From assembly GCF_963678635.1 (NCBI RefSeq), contig NC_087062.1, positions 26,314,833-26,378,832 on the forward strand: a DNA stretch of 64,000 nt, read 5' to 3'. This DNA comes from Symsagittifera roscoffensis. Its lineage: Eukaryota > Xenacoelomorpha > Acoela > Convolutidae. Below are positions 45,801 through 53,158 of this stretch, one piece after another. Position 1 is the stretch's first letter. Every line of letters begins with the position of its first letter. A program made the position numbers and the translations under genes. Under the pieces are notes generated by a model. It was not told the origin of the DNA, did not search any database, and saw only the letters and a program-made list of their open reading frames with translations.

Positions 45801-48418
45801 AACATCTCGTCTTTTGTTTGTGATTGCATAAAAACATCGTCTAAATAGGTGATTGCGTTTTTCTTGAGTATTAGTGGTCTAAAAATTTTGCTCATAAAAG
45901 CTGAAAATGCTGCTGGTCCTATGGATATTCCATAGAATAAGCGGTTGAATTCATATTGTTGGTTTCCGATAACAAATTGTGTTAAACGTCGTGATTGTTC
46001 ATCTAGTGGCATTTGATTGTATGCACTATTCATATCGGCAGTTGTAAAGTATTTGCCGTTTATTTTTGTTAAAATAACTTGTATTGGTTCAATGGGCCAA
46101 TTACATTTTGATTCATCTATAAGTGAATTGAGGTATCTAGCATCGAGAACGATTTTTAATGATTCTCCTTTAGCTAGAATGATAACGGGGTTGATAAATG
46201 TGTTGCCTTTTGGTTGTTCTTCTTTATTAACTGGTGATATAATGTTGTATTGTTCTAAAATATCGAGTAATCTGTTCACTTTATCATGTAAGTGAATTGG
46301 TACTTTACTTGCTCTCTGTTTTTTGAAAACTGCGTCTGGTTTTAACGGGAGATGTAGTGATGAACTGATTTTTCCAACGTCGAATTTTGATGTTGCATAA
46401 ACTGATGAATATTCAATTAGCTGTTTGGCTAACTTTTCGAATTCGTCTTGTGTTATTTGTGAATGTTGGAAATTAAACATTGTTAAAAATTTTTGTTGGT
46501 CCTCTGTGTAGTTACTTATGTTGAATGTAGGTTTGAAATATGGAGTTTTTGTGAAATAATCCGTATTTCTGTTTTCGTTACTTATTATATTATTTATAGA
46601 TAATTCTTCATTAAGAATTGTAGATTGGCAAATATCTAGTAATTGGAGTATGTTATTTACGCGATAGGCTTTTTCGTGTATTGGTGATATTGTAGCGTTG
46701 GTTTCACAATATCCTAAAAGTCCTAAAGGTAATGTTACTTGGTAAGGTGTGTTGTTATAGACATGTAAGGAAATGATATCGGAATTCGAATTTTTCAAAT
46801 ATTTTATGGATGAGATTGTGATTTTGAAAAATTTGTGAATAGGTTTGAATTCAAATTCTGACATATAAAATTTTTGTTTGTTTTGTTCTTTATCATATTG
46901 GTGAACTTGTTTGATTGAAAAATTATAGATATTTCCTGATAGTGGTTTTAGGTGTTTTCTTTGTTTGTTAAATATCGGGTAGAATTTTGAAAAGAATGGT
47001 GGTTGTTTATTTAATCTTTGAAAAAATGTTAAGGATGTTTCTTTTGTTTTTGTATATTTATCTTTGATTAATATTTTACTATTTAGTATGTTAATTGTTG
47101 GTATGTACTTCGAAATAAATGGTATTCCAATGATATTATATTTAATGTCAGTGATATGAAATATTTGTTTAAATGGCTTATTTAAAATTTTGCTTTGTTC
47201 CATTGTTCTGGTGGGGAGGAGAAATAATTGGATTTTTCCGTAGTTTATCAATGTTGATCCTTGTGCTGTTGCTAGTTTGCTGGAGGTTTCAAGAGGTGTT
47301 AGCTTTGGGTGTAAAGTTTTTATTTCATTCCATGTGGGGATGTTTATTATGTTTGATTCTGCTCCTGAATCAATTAAAAAATCTATTTCAAGGTCTGGTG
47401 GTTGAAATTCTTTATTTCTTGGGCTTTCTAAGAGAAATGGTATTGTCCAAATTTTTTCTTTGGGTTGTTCTTTTTGTATATTTTGATAAATGTGGTTTGT
47501 ATTCAAGCATTTTGTTTTGGTATTTTTATTGGTTTGATTTGTAGTGTTAATCTCGTTTGTTTCTTGCGTCGTTGGTGTGGAATTTATGGGTGTAGTGTAA
47601 TAATTTTGAAGAAATTCTGATTGATTTTCATATATGTGTGATGGAAAGGGTTGTTCATATATGACAGATTCATAGTCATTTTCGACTTTTATCATATTGA
47701 TAGAAAGAGTGTTTTCAGTATCACTTTCTGAATCTGATGATGTACAGTTTATTTGATTGAGTTGTAACGTATCAGTTACTGTGTCATCAATACCTGGAGG
47801 GTCTGATGTTGTTTCTGGATTTGACTGTACTTGATTGATTTGTCTTTGATGTTTAGGTGTACTACTTCTGTGGCGATTATTAGAATTATTATAGTTATTA
47901 TTATTCCGGTGTGGTGATTGGGAATAATTTCTATAACGATTATTATAACTTGAGTGTCGATTTTGTGAATTATTTCGCGATCTGTTTTGGTAATTATTGT
48001 TTGGTCTGTTATAGTTCGATCTATTATATGAGTTATTCCTTGATCGATTGTTCGGGTAATTCTGGTTTCGGTTGTTTGAATAACTTCTATTTCGATTATA
48101 GGAGTAGTTTCTATTCCTATTGTATGATGAATTTCGTGATTGGTTGTTTGGATAGTAGTTATTTCTTGATTGGGAATTAGATCTAGAAACAAATCGTTGT
48201 GTATTTGAATTTGATCTGGAGTAGTTATTTCGACTATTTGGTCTATTGTAGTGATTTTGTGATGAATTATACGTGTTTCTTCGTTCTGGTGATCTTCCTC
48301 TATAACTTGAGTTATATGGTGATTGATTTCTTGTATAATTTGTATTGTTCGGGAGTGGTTTTCCTGAACTGTTGTTGCTGTGGACTGTTTTGTTCGGTAG
48401 ATTTTGATCTTTTTTCAT
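42833..48418 (-). CDS. pol: Pol polyprotein: protease, reverse transcriptase, RNase H, integrase
   Basis: 1861 aa from the ATG at 48418, with the open frame extending upstream to at least 48556. Residues ~1-200 are Asn/Arg/Ser/Tyr-rich low complexity. Protease is at ~345-440 (active-site DSGA near residue 349). RT is at ~690-930 with YLDD at ~855-858. RNase H is at ~1010-1130 (CDASNFGIGAALLQ, FTDHKP). Integrase is at ~1365-1560 with an HHCC zinc domain (HTQNIKGHSG, CNDCIVC), catalytic Asp at ~1439 (ISFDTKG), Asp in TDNGTEF and Glu in GLVEGMN. A GPYQI motif near 1716 is the GPY/F-type tail found in Ty3/gypsy integrases, and a basic C-terminal tail follows. All catalytic residues appear present. 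The four-base overlap with Gag (ATGA) and the upstream frameshift site suggest it is made mainly as Gag-Pol. Confidence 0.97.
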   Translation of the reverse strand: MKKDQNLPNKTVHSNNSSGKPLPNNTNYTRNQSPYNSSYRGRSPERRNTYNSSQNHYNRPNSRNNYSRSNSNTQRFVSRSNSQSRNNYYPNNQSRNSSYNRNRNYSYNRNRSYSNNRNQNYPNNRSRNNSYNRSNYNRPNNNYQNRSRNNSQNRHSSYNNRYRNYSQSPHRNNNNYNNSNNRHRSSTPKHQRQINQVQSNPETTSDPPGIDDTVTDTLQLNQINCTSSDSESDTENTLSINMIKVENDYESVIYEQPFPSHIYENQSEFLQNYYTTPINSTPTTQETNEINTTNQTNKNTKTKCLNTNHIYQNIQKEQPKEKIWTIPFLLESPRNKEFQPPDLEIDFLIDSGAESNIINIPTWNEIKTLHPKLTPLETSSKLATAQGSTLINYGKIQLFLLPTRTMEQSKILNKPFKQIFHITDIKYNIIGIPFISKYIPTINILNSKILIKDKYTKTKETSLTFFQRLNKQPPFFSKFYPIFNKQRKHLKPLSGNIYNFSIKQVHQYDKEQNKQKFYMSEFEFKPIHKFFKITISSIKYLKNSNSDIISLHVYNNTPYQVTLPLGLLGYCETNATISPIHEKAYRVNNILQLLDICQSTILNEELSINNIISNENRNTDYFTKTPYFKPTFNISNYTEDQQKFLTMFNFQHSQITQDEFEKLAKQLIEYSSVYATSKFDVGKISSSLHLPLKPDAVFKKQRASKVPIHLHDKVNRLLDILEQYNIISPVNKEEQPKGNTFINPVIILAKGESLKIVLDARYLNSLIDESKCNWPIEPIQVILTKINGKYFTTADMNSAYNQMPLDEQSRRLTQFVIGNQQYEFNRLFYGISIGPAAFSAFMSKIFRPLILKKNAITYLDDVFMQSQTKDEMFNVLEKYHQILQNENLKAAPDKSHFFLTRVKFLGHNIERKTITPLKSRIDAIQKLQPPTNKKKIQEFLGMLNFLSKYVYKMQLYLRPFYNILRQQNNFEWNTEHQTRFEEIKKLLTEQISNTIPDSNQPFYAMCDASNFGIGAALLQSHNGTNKMNLISANSRLFTQAELRLSTLMRECTAIIYTLTEYEFLILGSKHPTVLFTDHKPIIFLFTQKSNPNHRVYRFQLILMKFPNLHIVWTAGKNLALPDTLSRNTPPELLTRKTTVEIPKNIKFYLAENETSPRLECKYAVKTDIEQSQINNLQHFPLYLDCQNNHYEVDLLGTSTFKPIPYSQWIKNNTQQKRTKQHPPKKDHFPLIEKEDLTDKINLSGPQTNDSKYTINQVFDLHDPLDTIPLSKLEIENIFLPPTETITVSTLKQYQNLDPIIRQLKSWHKYKTKPIKADSTILGNKTLLRYFRKFNNTTINENTDLLEYNLNESTVPCLPLSMILIAFNISHTQNIKGHSGSEKTYSNFIQNFYFPNAPIWIKVLCNDCIVCQLNKPYPNQKQIAHKQDFKGQSLYFNHRISFDTKGPISPSSEGNSYIMVIVDAFTHYVALNPVPHCNAYYAYTTLYEHWIANFGLPEILVTDNGTEFINNEIITLCHLYNIKHKPRTSHAPWTNGLVEGMNRSLQEYLRCIINGNDTKYTEWSADVKLFPLAYNSQITTTLGMSPYEMVFNQKPRKPIMFTANSHKNAQGYCQPNKDSICYNLPLHTHDEDHFHHPQILKLASGTHTEWILNRDKKHNEIYQKITKKLLQRQNINEQINSRFTPASELKIGTFVLIPNFNTQKGISKKLQPLRKGPYQIIAKPTDVTYKITDSNKKEIVQHRNNLLPYYPKEYALRELTQLYSFTGLKIIQNEPHLKNTEQNDNPTENQNTKPIATKNNTQNHKESPKQRKNRKMTEQIIPQEQIDKSENRKTTRLRNQPRKNYKIFIPQSKILKKVEFQK

Positions 48419-51054
48419 GTATTGATAGAATGATTTATTTGGTTCTTTATATTTTTGAGGTTTATTTTGATTGTCTTGCTGTTTTTGTCTACATTCGGAA
48501 ATACTATGTCCGTATCGTCGGCAATAATTACACCATTTTTTGAAAGATGGTTTGCCTTTAAAGTTTGGGTTTTTTCGTAGATATTGAGTATTTCAGTGAT
48601 TTTTTCAACGAGGTCTGTCTCTGATTCCTGTATATTATTAATATTAGTGGGAGTCGTTTCAATTCTGTTAACGTATTGTAATTTCAGATTTTCCGTTTCT
48701 TCTAGTTTCATCGTGATTTCTGCTTGTTCTAATTTGTCTACTAGTTTTCGAAAATCTAAATCGGGTTCTCGAATTGAAGAAGGATGGGATGCTCTCTTTT
48801 TTATTGCTATTTTCCTTAATTGTGGTGTTAAGGTCATCATTAAGATTTCTGTCATCTTTGTGTTTTTATAGTCGTGTGTATTTAGTGAGTATGCTTTTCG
48901 AACTAGTGTTTCGATTCGTACTGCTATTTGCTTGATGGTTTCGTTTGGTAATCTGCGAATTTCATTACATAAAACTCTTTGTTGTTGTTTGTTTCTTTCG
49001 GAGTCAAACATTTTTGAAAATTCCTGTGTAAACCTTTTCCAGTTTGATTTTATTTCTAGAGGTAGTACTGAAAACCATTTTTGGGCTGCGCCATCTAAGG
49101 TTGTTTGTATTAACGCTGTGCGTCGATGTATCCAATTTTGATGTAGTGGCGTATTAATTGGTTCAGGTCCAATATTTAAAATCAGGTTTGCTGTTACTGC
49201 ATTTAAATAATCTTCTACAGAGTATTCAGGGTCTGTTCCTGTGAAAACCATTAAAGGTTTGTTTGATGTTATTGATGATCCACCCATAAGGTATGGATTC
49301 ATTGTCATTTGTAATGATTCTGCTGCATTTGGCATTTGAGAAAAATTTGAAAGTTGGTTTCTTGTTATTTCATGTTGTTGGAGATAATATGGGAGTGGTA
49401 TTTCATTTTGCATTTGTGATGCTTGATACGAGTGTGCAGTCATTGGATTTTGTTGTTGAATTGGTTGAAAAGATTGTGTATTAATTAGATTTTGTTGTTG
49501 AATTGGTTGTTGATGTTGTGCATCTATTTGTTGTGGAGAAAAATTTCTATGATTTGTACGTGTTCTCTGTATTCCTTGTCTACGATATTCTTGAGTATGT
49601 TGTGCAAATATATCTGGTTGTAAGAAATCATCATCTGAGGATAAATAATCCATTTGATAAGATGTCTGTTTTTTATTTTTATTTTGTTGAAAAAATGGGT
49701 AATTTTCACTGTGATCCCGTGGAGGATTTGTTTGGAAATTTGTTGAATTAGGTTGGGCCATTGGGTTATCCCAATTTCGAGATCTTGTATATTGGTTAAA
49801 ATTTCTTTGTGGTTGATTATATGTTTTTGATGGATGTGTATAATTATAATTATGGTCTGCAAAGTTGTTTCTAGTGAATGTTTTGCGTGTTTTTGATGGT
49901 ATTGTCATGGGTCTGTATGTTTGGTAATCCATATGTGAATATTTAGGGGCAACCGAAGGTTTAACGGTTGATTGTAAGGTTACCTGTGTTTGTGAAGGAT
50001 TTGTATTTCTTGGTGTTGTTAAATTTGGGCGTATTGGTGAAATACTTTGTTGTGTAGTTGTTGTGTGTACAATTTCTTCATTTATGAAGTGTGATGGTGT
50101 CTGGATATCTTGTTGAGTAAGATTCCTAGTTCCATTGAGGTTTTCGTTGTGTATGACTGTAGAGTTTAAACTATTATTTTGTGTATCGGGTAAAAATGTA
50201 TTATAGTTTAATGGTGTTGCATCAATTGTTAATGGTATTACTCTTACATAATCTCTTATGTAAGATATTGTACCTATTGCTTGACTTGAGATTGATTGTG
50301 GAAAGCTTATAAATGCGGGATGAGACCATTCGGGGTCCCAAACATAATCTGATTGTTCTGTGATAGCGGTATCATCGTTCGAATTTTGGGGTCTAAAATT
50401 TTTTCTTGCTTGTGCAATTAAATCAATATTGTGTGTGAAATAATCTATTATGAACCATGCCAAAATTTTTTGTAGATCGTGTTTTGTATGTTGTGAAACG
50501 TCGTCTTTCGTGAAATTTTCTTTAATGATGTTTAAATAACTAGAGAGTAGTGTGATTTCATGTCGTACTCTTAAATGTTTAGATGTTTCTGTCGGTGAGA
50601 CATTTGTTATTGGGATTTCGTTTTCTAATATCGAAATATAACTATATATTATTGCGAAAACTTCATTGGTGAATATGGAGTTTGCTCTTTGTGAGTTATG
50701 ATATTGGATGCTTTTTATATATTCTGAAAAAACTTTTGAAAATTCTAAATCAAGATCGTCTGTTTGAATTGTATATTTTCTATTATTATGGTTTGGTGAG
50801 GTGAATTCTATGGAGTAGATTCCATACTGTTGTGTTATGTTGCATATATCTTTTAAATAGTGATCTATGATTTGTCTTTTGATTTTTACATCGGGGAACT
50901 CTGTTTTACATGGACTGATTCCGGGTTCAAATAAATTTACGAGTAAATTTTGACAAAATATGTGTTGTCCTCTATCAGTATCTGCGTCTACTATAAAAGG
51001 GAAGATTTCATCATCATCTGGACTTTCTTCACCTGGGGTGTGCGTTGAGCTCAT
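48415..51054 (-). CDS. gag: Gag-like polyprotein
   Basis: 879 aa from the ATG at 51054, overlapping the 155-aa ORF by 26 bases. Residues ~1-250 are mixed helical (matrix-like position). Residues ~270-600 are Gln/Asn/Pro-rich and presumably disordered. Residues ~600-790 resemble the retrotransposon capsid domain (WFSVLPLEIKSNWKRFTQEF, then ERNKQQQRVLCNEIRRLP). Residues ~790-829 form a charged helix. There is no zinc knuckle in this frame. The knuckle lies in the -1 frame just after the slip site at codon ~830. The last ~46 residues after that site are unlike anything and may be a short Gag-only tail. Confidence 0.9.
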   Translation of the reverse strand: MSSTHTPGEESPDDDEIFPFIVDADTDRGQHIFCQNLLVNLFEPGISPCKTEFPDVKIKRQIIDHYLKDICNITQQYGIYSIEFTSPNHNNRKYTIQTDDLDLEFSKVFSEYIKSIQYHNSQRANSIFTNEVFAIIYSYISILENEIPITNVSPTETSKHLRVRHEITLLSSYLNIIKENFTKDDVSQHTKHDLQKILAWFIIDYFTHNIDLIAQARKNFRPQNSNDDTAITEQSDYVWDPEWSHPAFISFPQSISSQAIGTISYIRDYVRVIPLTIDATPLNYNTFLPDTQNNSLNSTVIHNENLNGTRNLTQQDIQTPSHFINEEIVHTTTTQQSISPIRPNLTTPRNTNPSQTQVTLQSTVKPSVAPKYSHMDYQTYRPMTIPSKTRKTFTRNNFADHNYNYTHPSKTYNQPQRNFNQYTRSRNWDNPMAQPNSTNFQTNPPRDHSENYPFFQQNKNKKQTSYQMDYLSSDDDFLQPDIFAQHTQEYRRQGIQRTRTNHRNFSPQQIDAQHQQPIQQQNLINTQSFQPIQQQNPMTAHSYQASQMQNEIPLPYYLQQHEITRNQLSNFSQMPNAAESLQMTMNPYLMGGSSITSNKPLMVFTGTDPEYSVEDYLNAVTANLILNIGPEPINTPLHQNWIHRRTALIQTTLDGAAQKWFSVLPLEIKSNWKRFTQEFSKMFDSERNKQQQRVLCNEIRRLPNETIKQIAVRIETLVRKAYSLNTHDYKNTKMTEILMMTLTPQLRKIAIKKRASHPSSIREPDLDFRKLVDKLEQAEITMKLEETENLKLQYVNRIETTPTNINNIQESETDLVEKITEILNIYEKTQTLKANHLSKNGVIIADDTDIVFPNVDKNSKTIKINLKNIKNQINHSINT
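48491..48532 (-). other. CCHC zinc knuckle encoded in the Pol frame upstream of the Pol ATG
   Basis: The -1 frame reads CNYCRRYGHSISEC, an exact C-x2-C-x4-H-x4-C nucleocapsid knuckle, 24 bases after the slip heptamer. It would be present in Gag-Pol but absent from unshifted Gag. Such knuckles bind genomic RNA. Confidence 0.85.
48556..48562 (-). promoter_or_regulatory. Candidate -1 ribosomal frameshift heptamer (T TTA AAG)
   Basis: In the Gag frame the codons read AC-T TTA AAG, which fits the X XXY YYZ slippery rule. A -1 shift here enters the Pol frame, which is open from this point through the Pol ATG at 48418 with no stop. The shift is placed just before the zinc knuckle at 48532-48491. 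I did not identify a definite downstream pseudoknot. Confidence 0.7.
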
Positions 51055-51496
51055 TTTTTCGTTCGATGACTGTTAATATATAATTATTAATGTGTCGAAT
51101 TGGTTGATTCCAATTGTATAAATGTACTGGTTTGTGTTTGTACTGCTTTTTTATTCTTCTTTTTCCTCTTTGTGATGAATTTGAAGTTGTTTCTGAGTCA
51201 GAAAAATATAATTGATCGTGAATTGGGCAATTTTTATCTATTGATTCTTTTAGTTTGTAAAGTTCGTCTAAACTGTTGGTTTCTGATTCTGAAAATGCGT
51301 TTCGATTTTTTGAAAATCTTTTTCGTGTTATTTGTCTTTGTTTCGTTATTATTTTTCTTTTTAGTGTTTGTCGTTTTGTTCGAATGTATCCAACTGTTTG
51401 TGTATGAGGTGTGATTACAAGGTCGTATTTTTTGTTATCTATTTCACAATTGTGTAAAACGATTGTTTGTTTATTTCCTAGGTTTTTAAATGACAT
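51029..51496 (-). CDS. 155-aa basic ORF upstream of gag
   Basis: The first ORF of the element after the leader, ATG at 51496. It has a strongly basic cluster at residues ~38-62 (Lys/Arg/Gln/Thr), then an acidic Ser-rich stretch (FSESETNSLDELYKLKE, FSDSETTSNSS) and a second basic cluster (RGKRRIKKQYKHK). The two Lys/Arg clusters look like nuclear-localisation or RNA-binding segments. It overlaps the gag start by 26 bases. A gene before gag is unusual. I do not recognise it. Confidence 0.7.
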   Translation of the reverse strand: MSFKNLGNKQTIVLHNCEIDNKKYDLVITPHTQTVGYIRTKRQTLKRKIITKQRQITRKRFSKNRNAFSESETNSLDELYKLKESIDKNCPIHDQLYFSDSETTSNSSQRGKRRIKKQYKHKPVHLYNWNQPIRHINNYILTVIERKNELNAHPR

Positions 51497-52728
51497 AAGG
51501 TTTAGAATGACGGATGCAAAGGGTTGTTAAATGATTTCTATTTTCCTAAACTGTTAGTTCTTACGATTTTTTGGTTAGCTTAACCTGGGTCTGTTTGTTC
51601 AGGGTTGGAGAGAAAAGTATATCGATTCCGAAGAATGATTTTTTACTTTCTCGTGGCTAGTATAAGTTAAGTTGTTAACTTACTTAATCTTACTTAGGGG
51701 TAGTGATTGTGTTCAAGGGTTGGAGAATAGTAAATCGATCCACAAGGTTCAGGTATAATTAGAACGCGAGTAGTTCGTTAGATACTATTTTAAACTTACT
51801 AAGTCTAAGATTTATCCTGGGTCTGGTAAGAGGGGGGGTCAAGTGAAGGATGAATAACCGAAGTTCTTCACTGTTTATCCTAATTTGAATGATTAGTTTT
51901 GTTTAAAAATTTCTATTAGTCTTAGGTCTTTAGAAAGGGTTGGGTAGTGAATCGACGTTTGAGGTCGTTAGACACTAATTAAGTGGGTGGGGGAGAACAA
52001 AGTTGTTCTGTTTGATCCAAGGATAAGCCTTGATGATCAAATTTGAAATTTAATTAAGTAGAAAATGATTTAAGATCCAAGGATAAGCCTTGATGATCTG
52101 GTTTTAAAATTAAGTGAATTTAAGTTTTAATAAAATTTTAAATGTGTGTAAAGGAAAGGTTTAGTGTTTTGATGATGTTAGTGGTTTTATGATTGCTGTT
52201 ATGTTTTAGGTGATGGAGCTGGAACAACAGGATGATTTATGATTACTAACCATTTATTGTCATGCTACTAATTTTTATTTTTATTTTTCAATAAATATTT
52301 TTCAAACATGTTTTGTATATTACTGCAGAGTTTTAGGAAAACGATCTTAGATCTTTTTATCAATCGTTATTGTATATTAATAATTTTGTTTAGCGCCTGA
52401 AATGATTTTGAAGAGTAACTTCAAGGTTTTATGTTTGCAAATGGAAATCTAAATTCATTGCAAGTAGTATTCTAAATATAAAAGTTTGTTCTGGCTTTTG
52501 CCGAACTATCATATAACTATACGGCAAGTTTCTACTTTGTCGTATGTCGTCTTTGGTTCGAGGTCTTCTTCCAATTCCGGGTAGTTCTGTTATGGTTCGG
52601 AATATTGGCTCTGATCTATTGAGTCGTAGAGACATTTCGATTAAATTATTGTCGTATAACATTTTGTAAATGTTTTGCCTAAATTCTAATCTATTTTGGT
52701 TAATTCTAAGCTATTAAGGTCTTGTTCG
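51497..52728 (-). other. 5' leader of the LTR element
   Basis: About 1.2 kb of non-coding leader. It contains a 24-26-bp direct repeat (GATCCAAGGATAAGCCTTG) at about 52016 and 52075; each copy can fold as CAAGG..CCTTG. Three imperfect copies of AGGGTTGG..AATCGA lie at about 51601, 51716 and 51935. Structured repeats in this position suggest packaging or dimerisation signals, but that is inference. Confidence 0.5.
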
Positions 52729-52746
52729 AGACTTATGGTCGCACCA
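52729..52746 (-). promoter_or_regulatory. Primer-binding site
   Basis: On the minus strand, two bases after the 5' LTR, the sequence begins TGGTGCGACCATAAG. Its complement on the plus strand ends GGTCGCACCA, with the CCA of a tRNA 3' end. This fits tRNA priming of minus-strand DNA synthesis. I cannot assign the tRNA. Confidence 0.7.
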
Positions 52747-52748
52747 GA

Positions 52749-53158
52749 TGAGTTAGGACCGATGTGGTTAACTCATAGAGTAATTTCGGATAGGGTACAC
52801 CGTCTGCTCGTCACGCTATCTTATTTTCGGCCGGATAGATTCGTGCAACTTCTTAGTCTAATACCGATCCTAATCTTACTCTTATACTATCTAGTCTCAG
52901 GTTGTTTAACTAGTCTCTGCTAGGCTCAATAGATCTAGGGTATACTGGTTTATTGCGGCTGCTGAAGTGCTCGGGAGAGTCCAACTAATTTCTAAGTTAA
53001 ATTCAAATCTCTCTGGTGCTGAAATTACAAGTAACTTCAGCACTTACAAATAAGTGGGTTGTTAGTTAGATGGATCATGATTGGTTAATATTAAATACTT
53101 TACATTGGTAAAACATTTAATTTATCCAATCATAAAATGTAGTTTAGATCAGGTTCCA
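52749..53158 (-). repeat. 5' LTR
   Basis: 410 bp, apparently identical to the 3' LTR. The near-palindrome (arms GTGCTGAA and TTCAGCAC) is at 53016-53043. It is followed by CTCT (53159-53162), the target duplicate of 34241-34244. Confidence 0.97.

Larger units (their letters stand above)
34245..53158 (-). mobile_element. Complete 18.9-kb retrovirus-like Ty3/gypsy-type LTR element
   Basis: The element spans 18,914 bp with 410-bp LTRs that look identical, TG..CA ends and a 4-bp target duplication CTCT (34241-34244 and 53159-53162). The primer-binding site lies next to the 5' (right) LTR. In minus-strand order it carries a 155-aa basic ORF, Gag (879 aa), Pol (1861 aa plus frameshift extension), 76-aa and 62-aa hydrophobic ORFs, a 377-codon frame without ATG, an 872-aa envelope-like glycoprotein and a 601-aa ORF. 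RT, RNase H and integrase order (PR-RT-RH-IN) and the GPY/F-like integrase tail place Pol in Ty3/gypsy. It is far longer than usual gypsy elements, which are about 5-12 kb. All the long frames are open, so the copy looks recent. The coding strand is A/C-rich and G-poor. Confidence 0.95.

Noticed and set aside
42898-51414. Many plus-strand Phe/Val/Cys-rich ORFs across gag and pol
   Set aside because: They are antisense shadows created by the A/C-rich coding strand.
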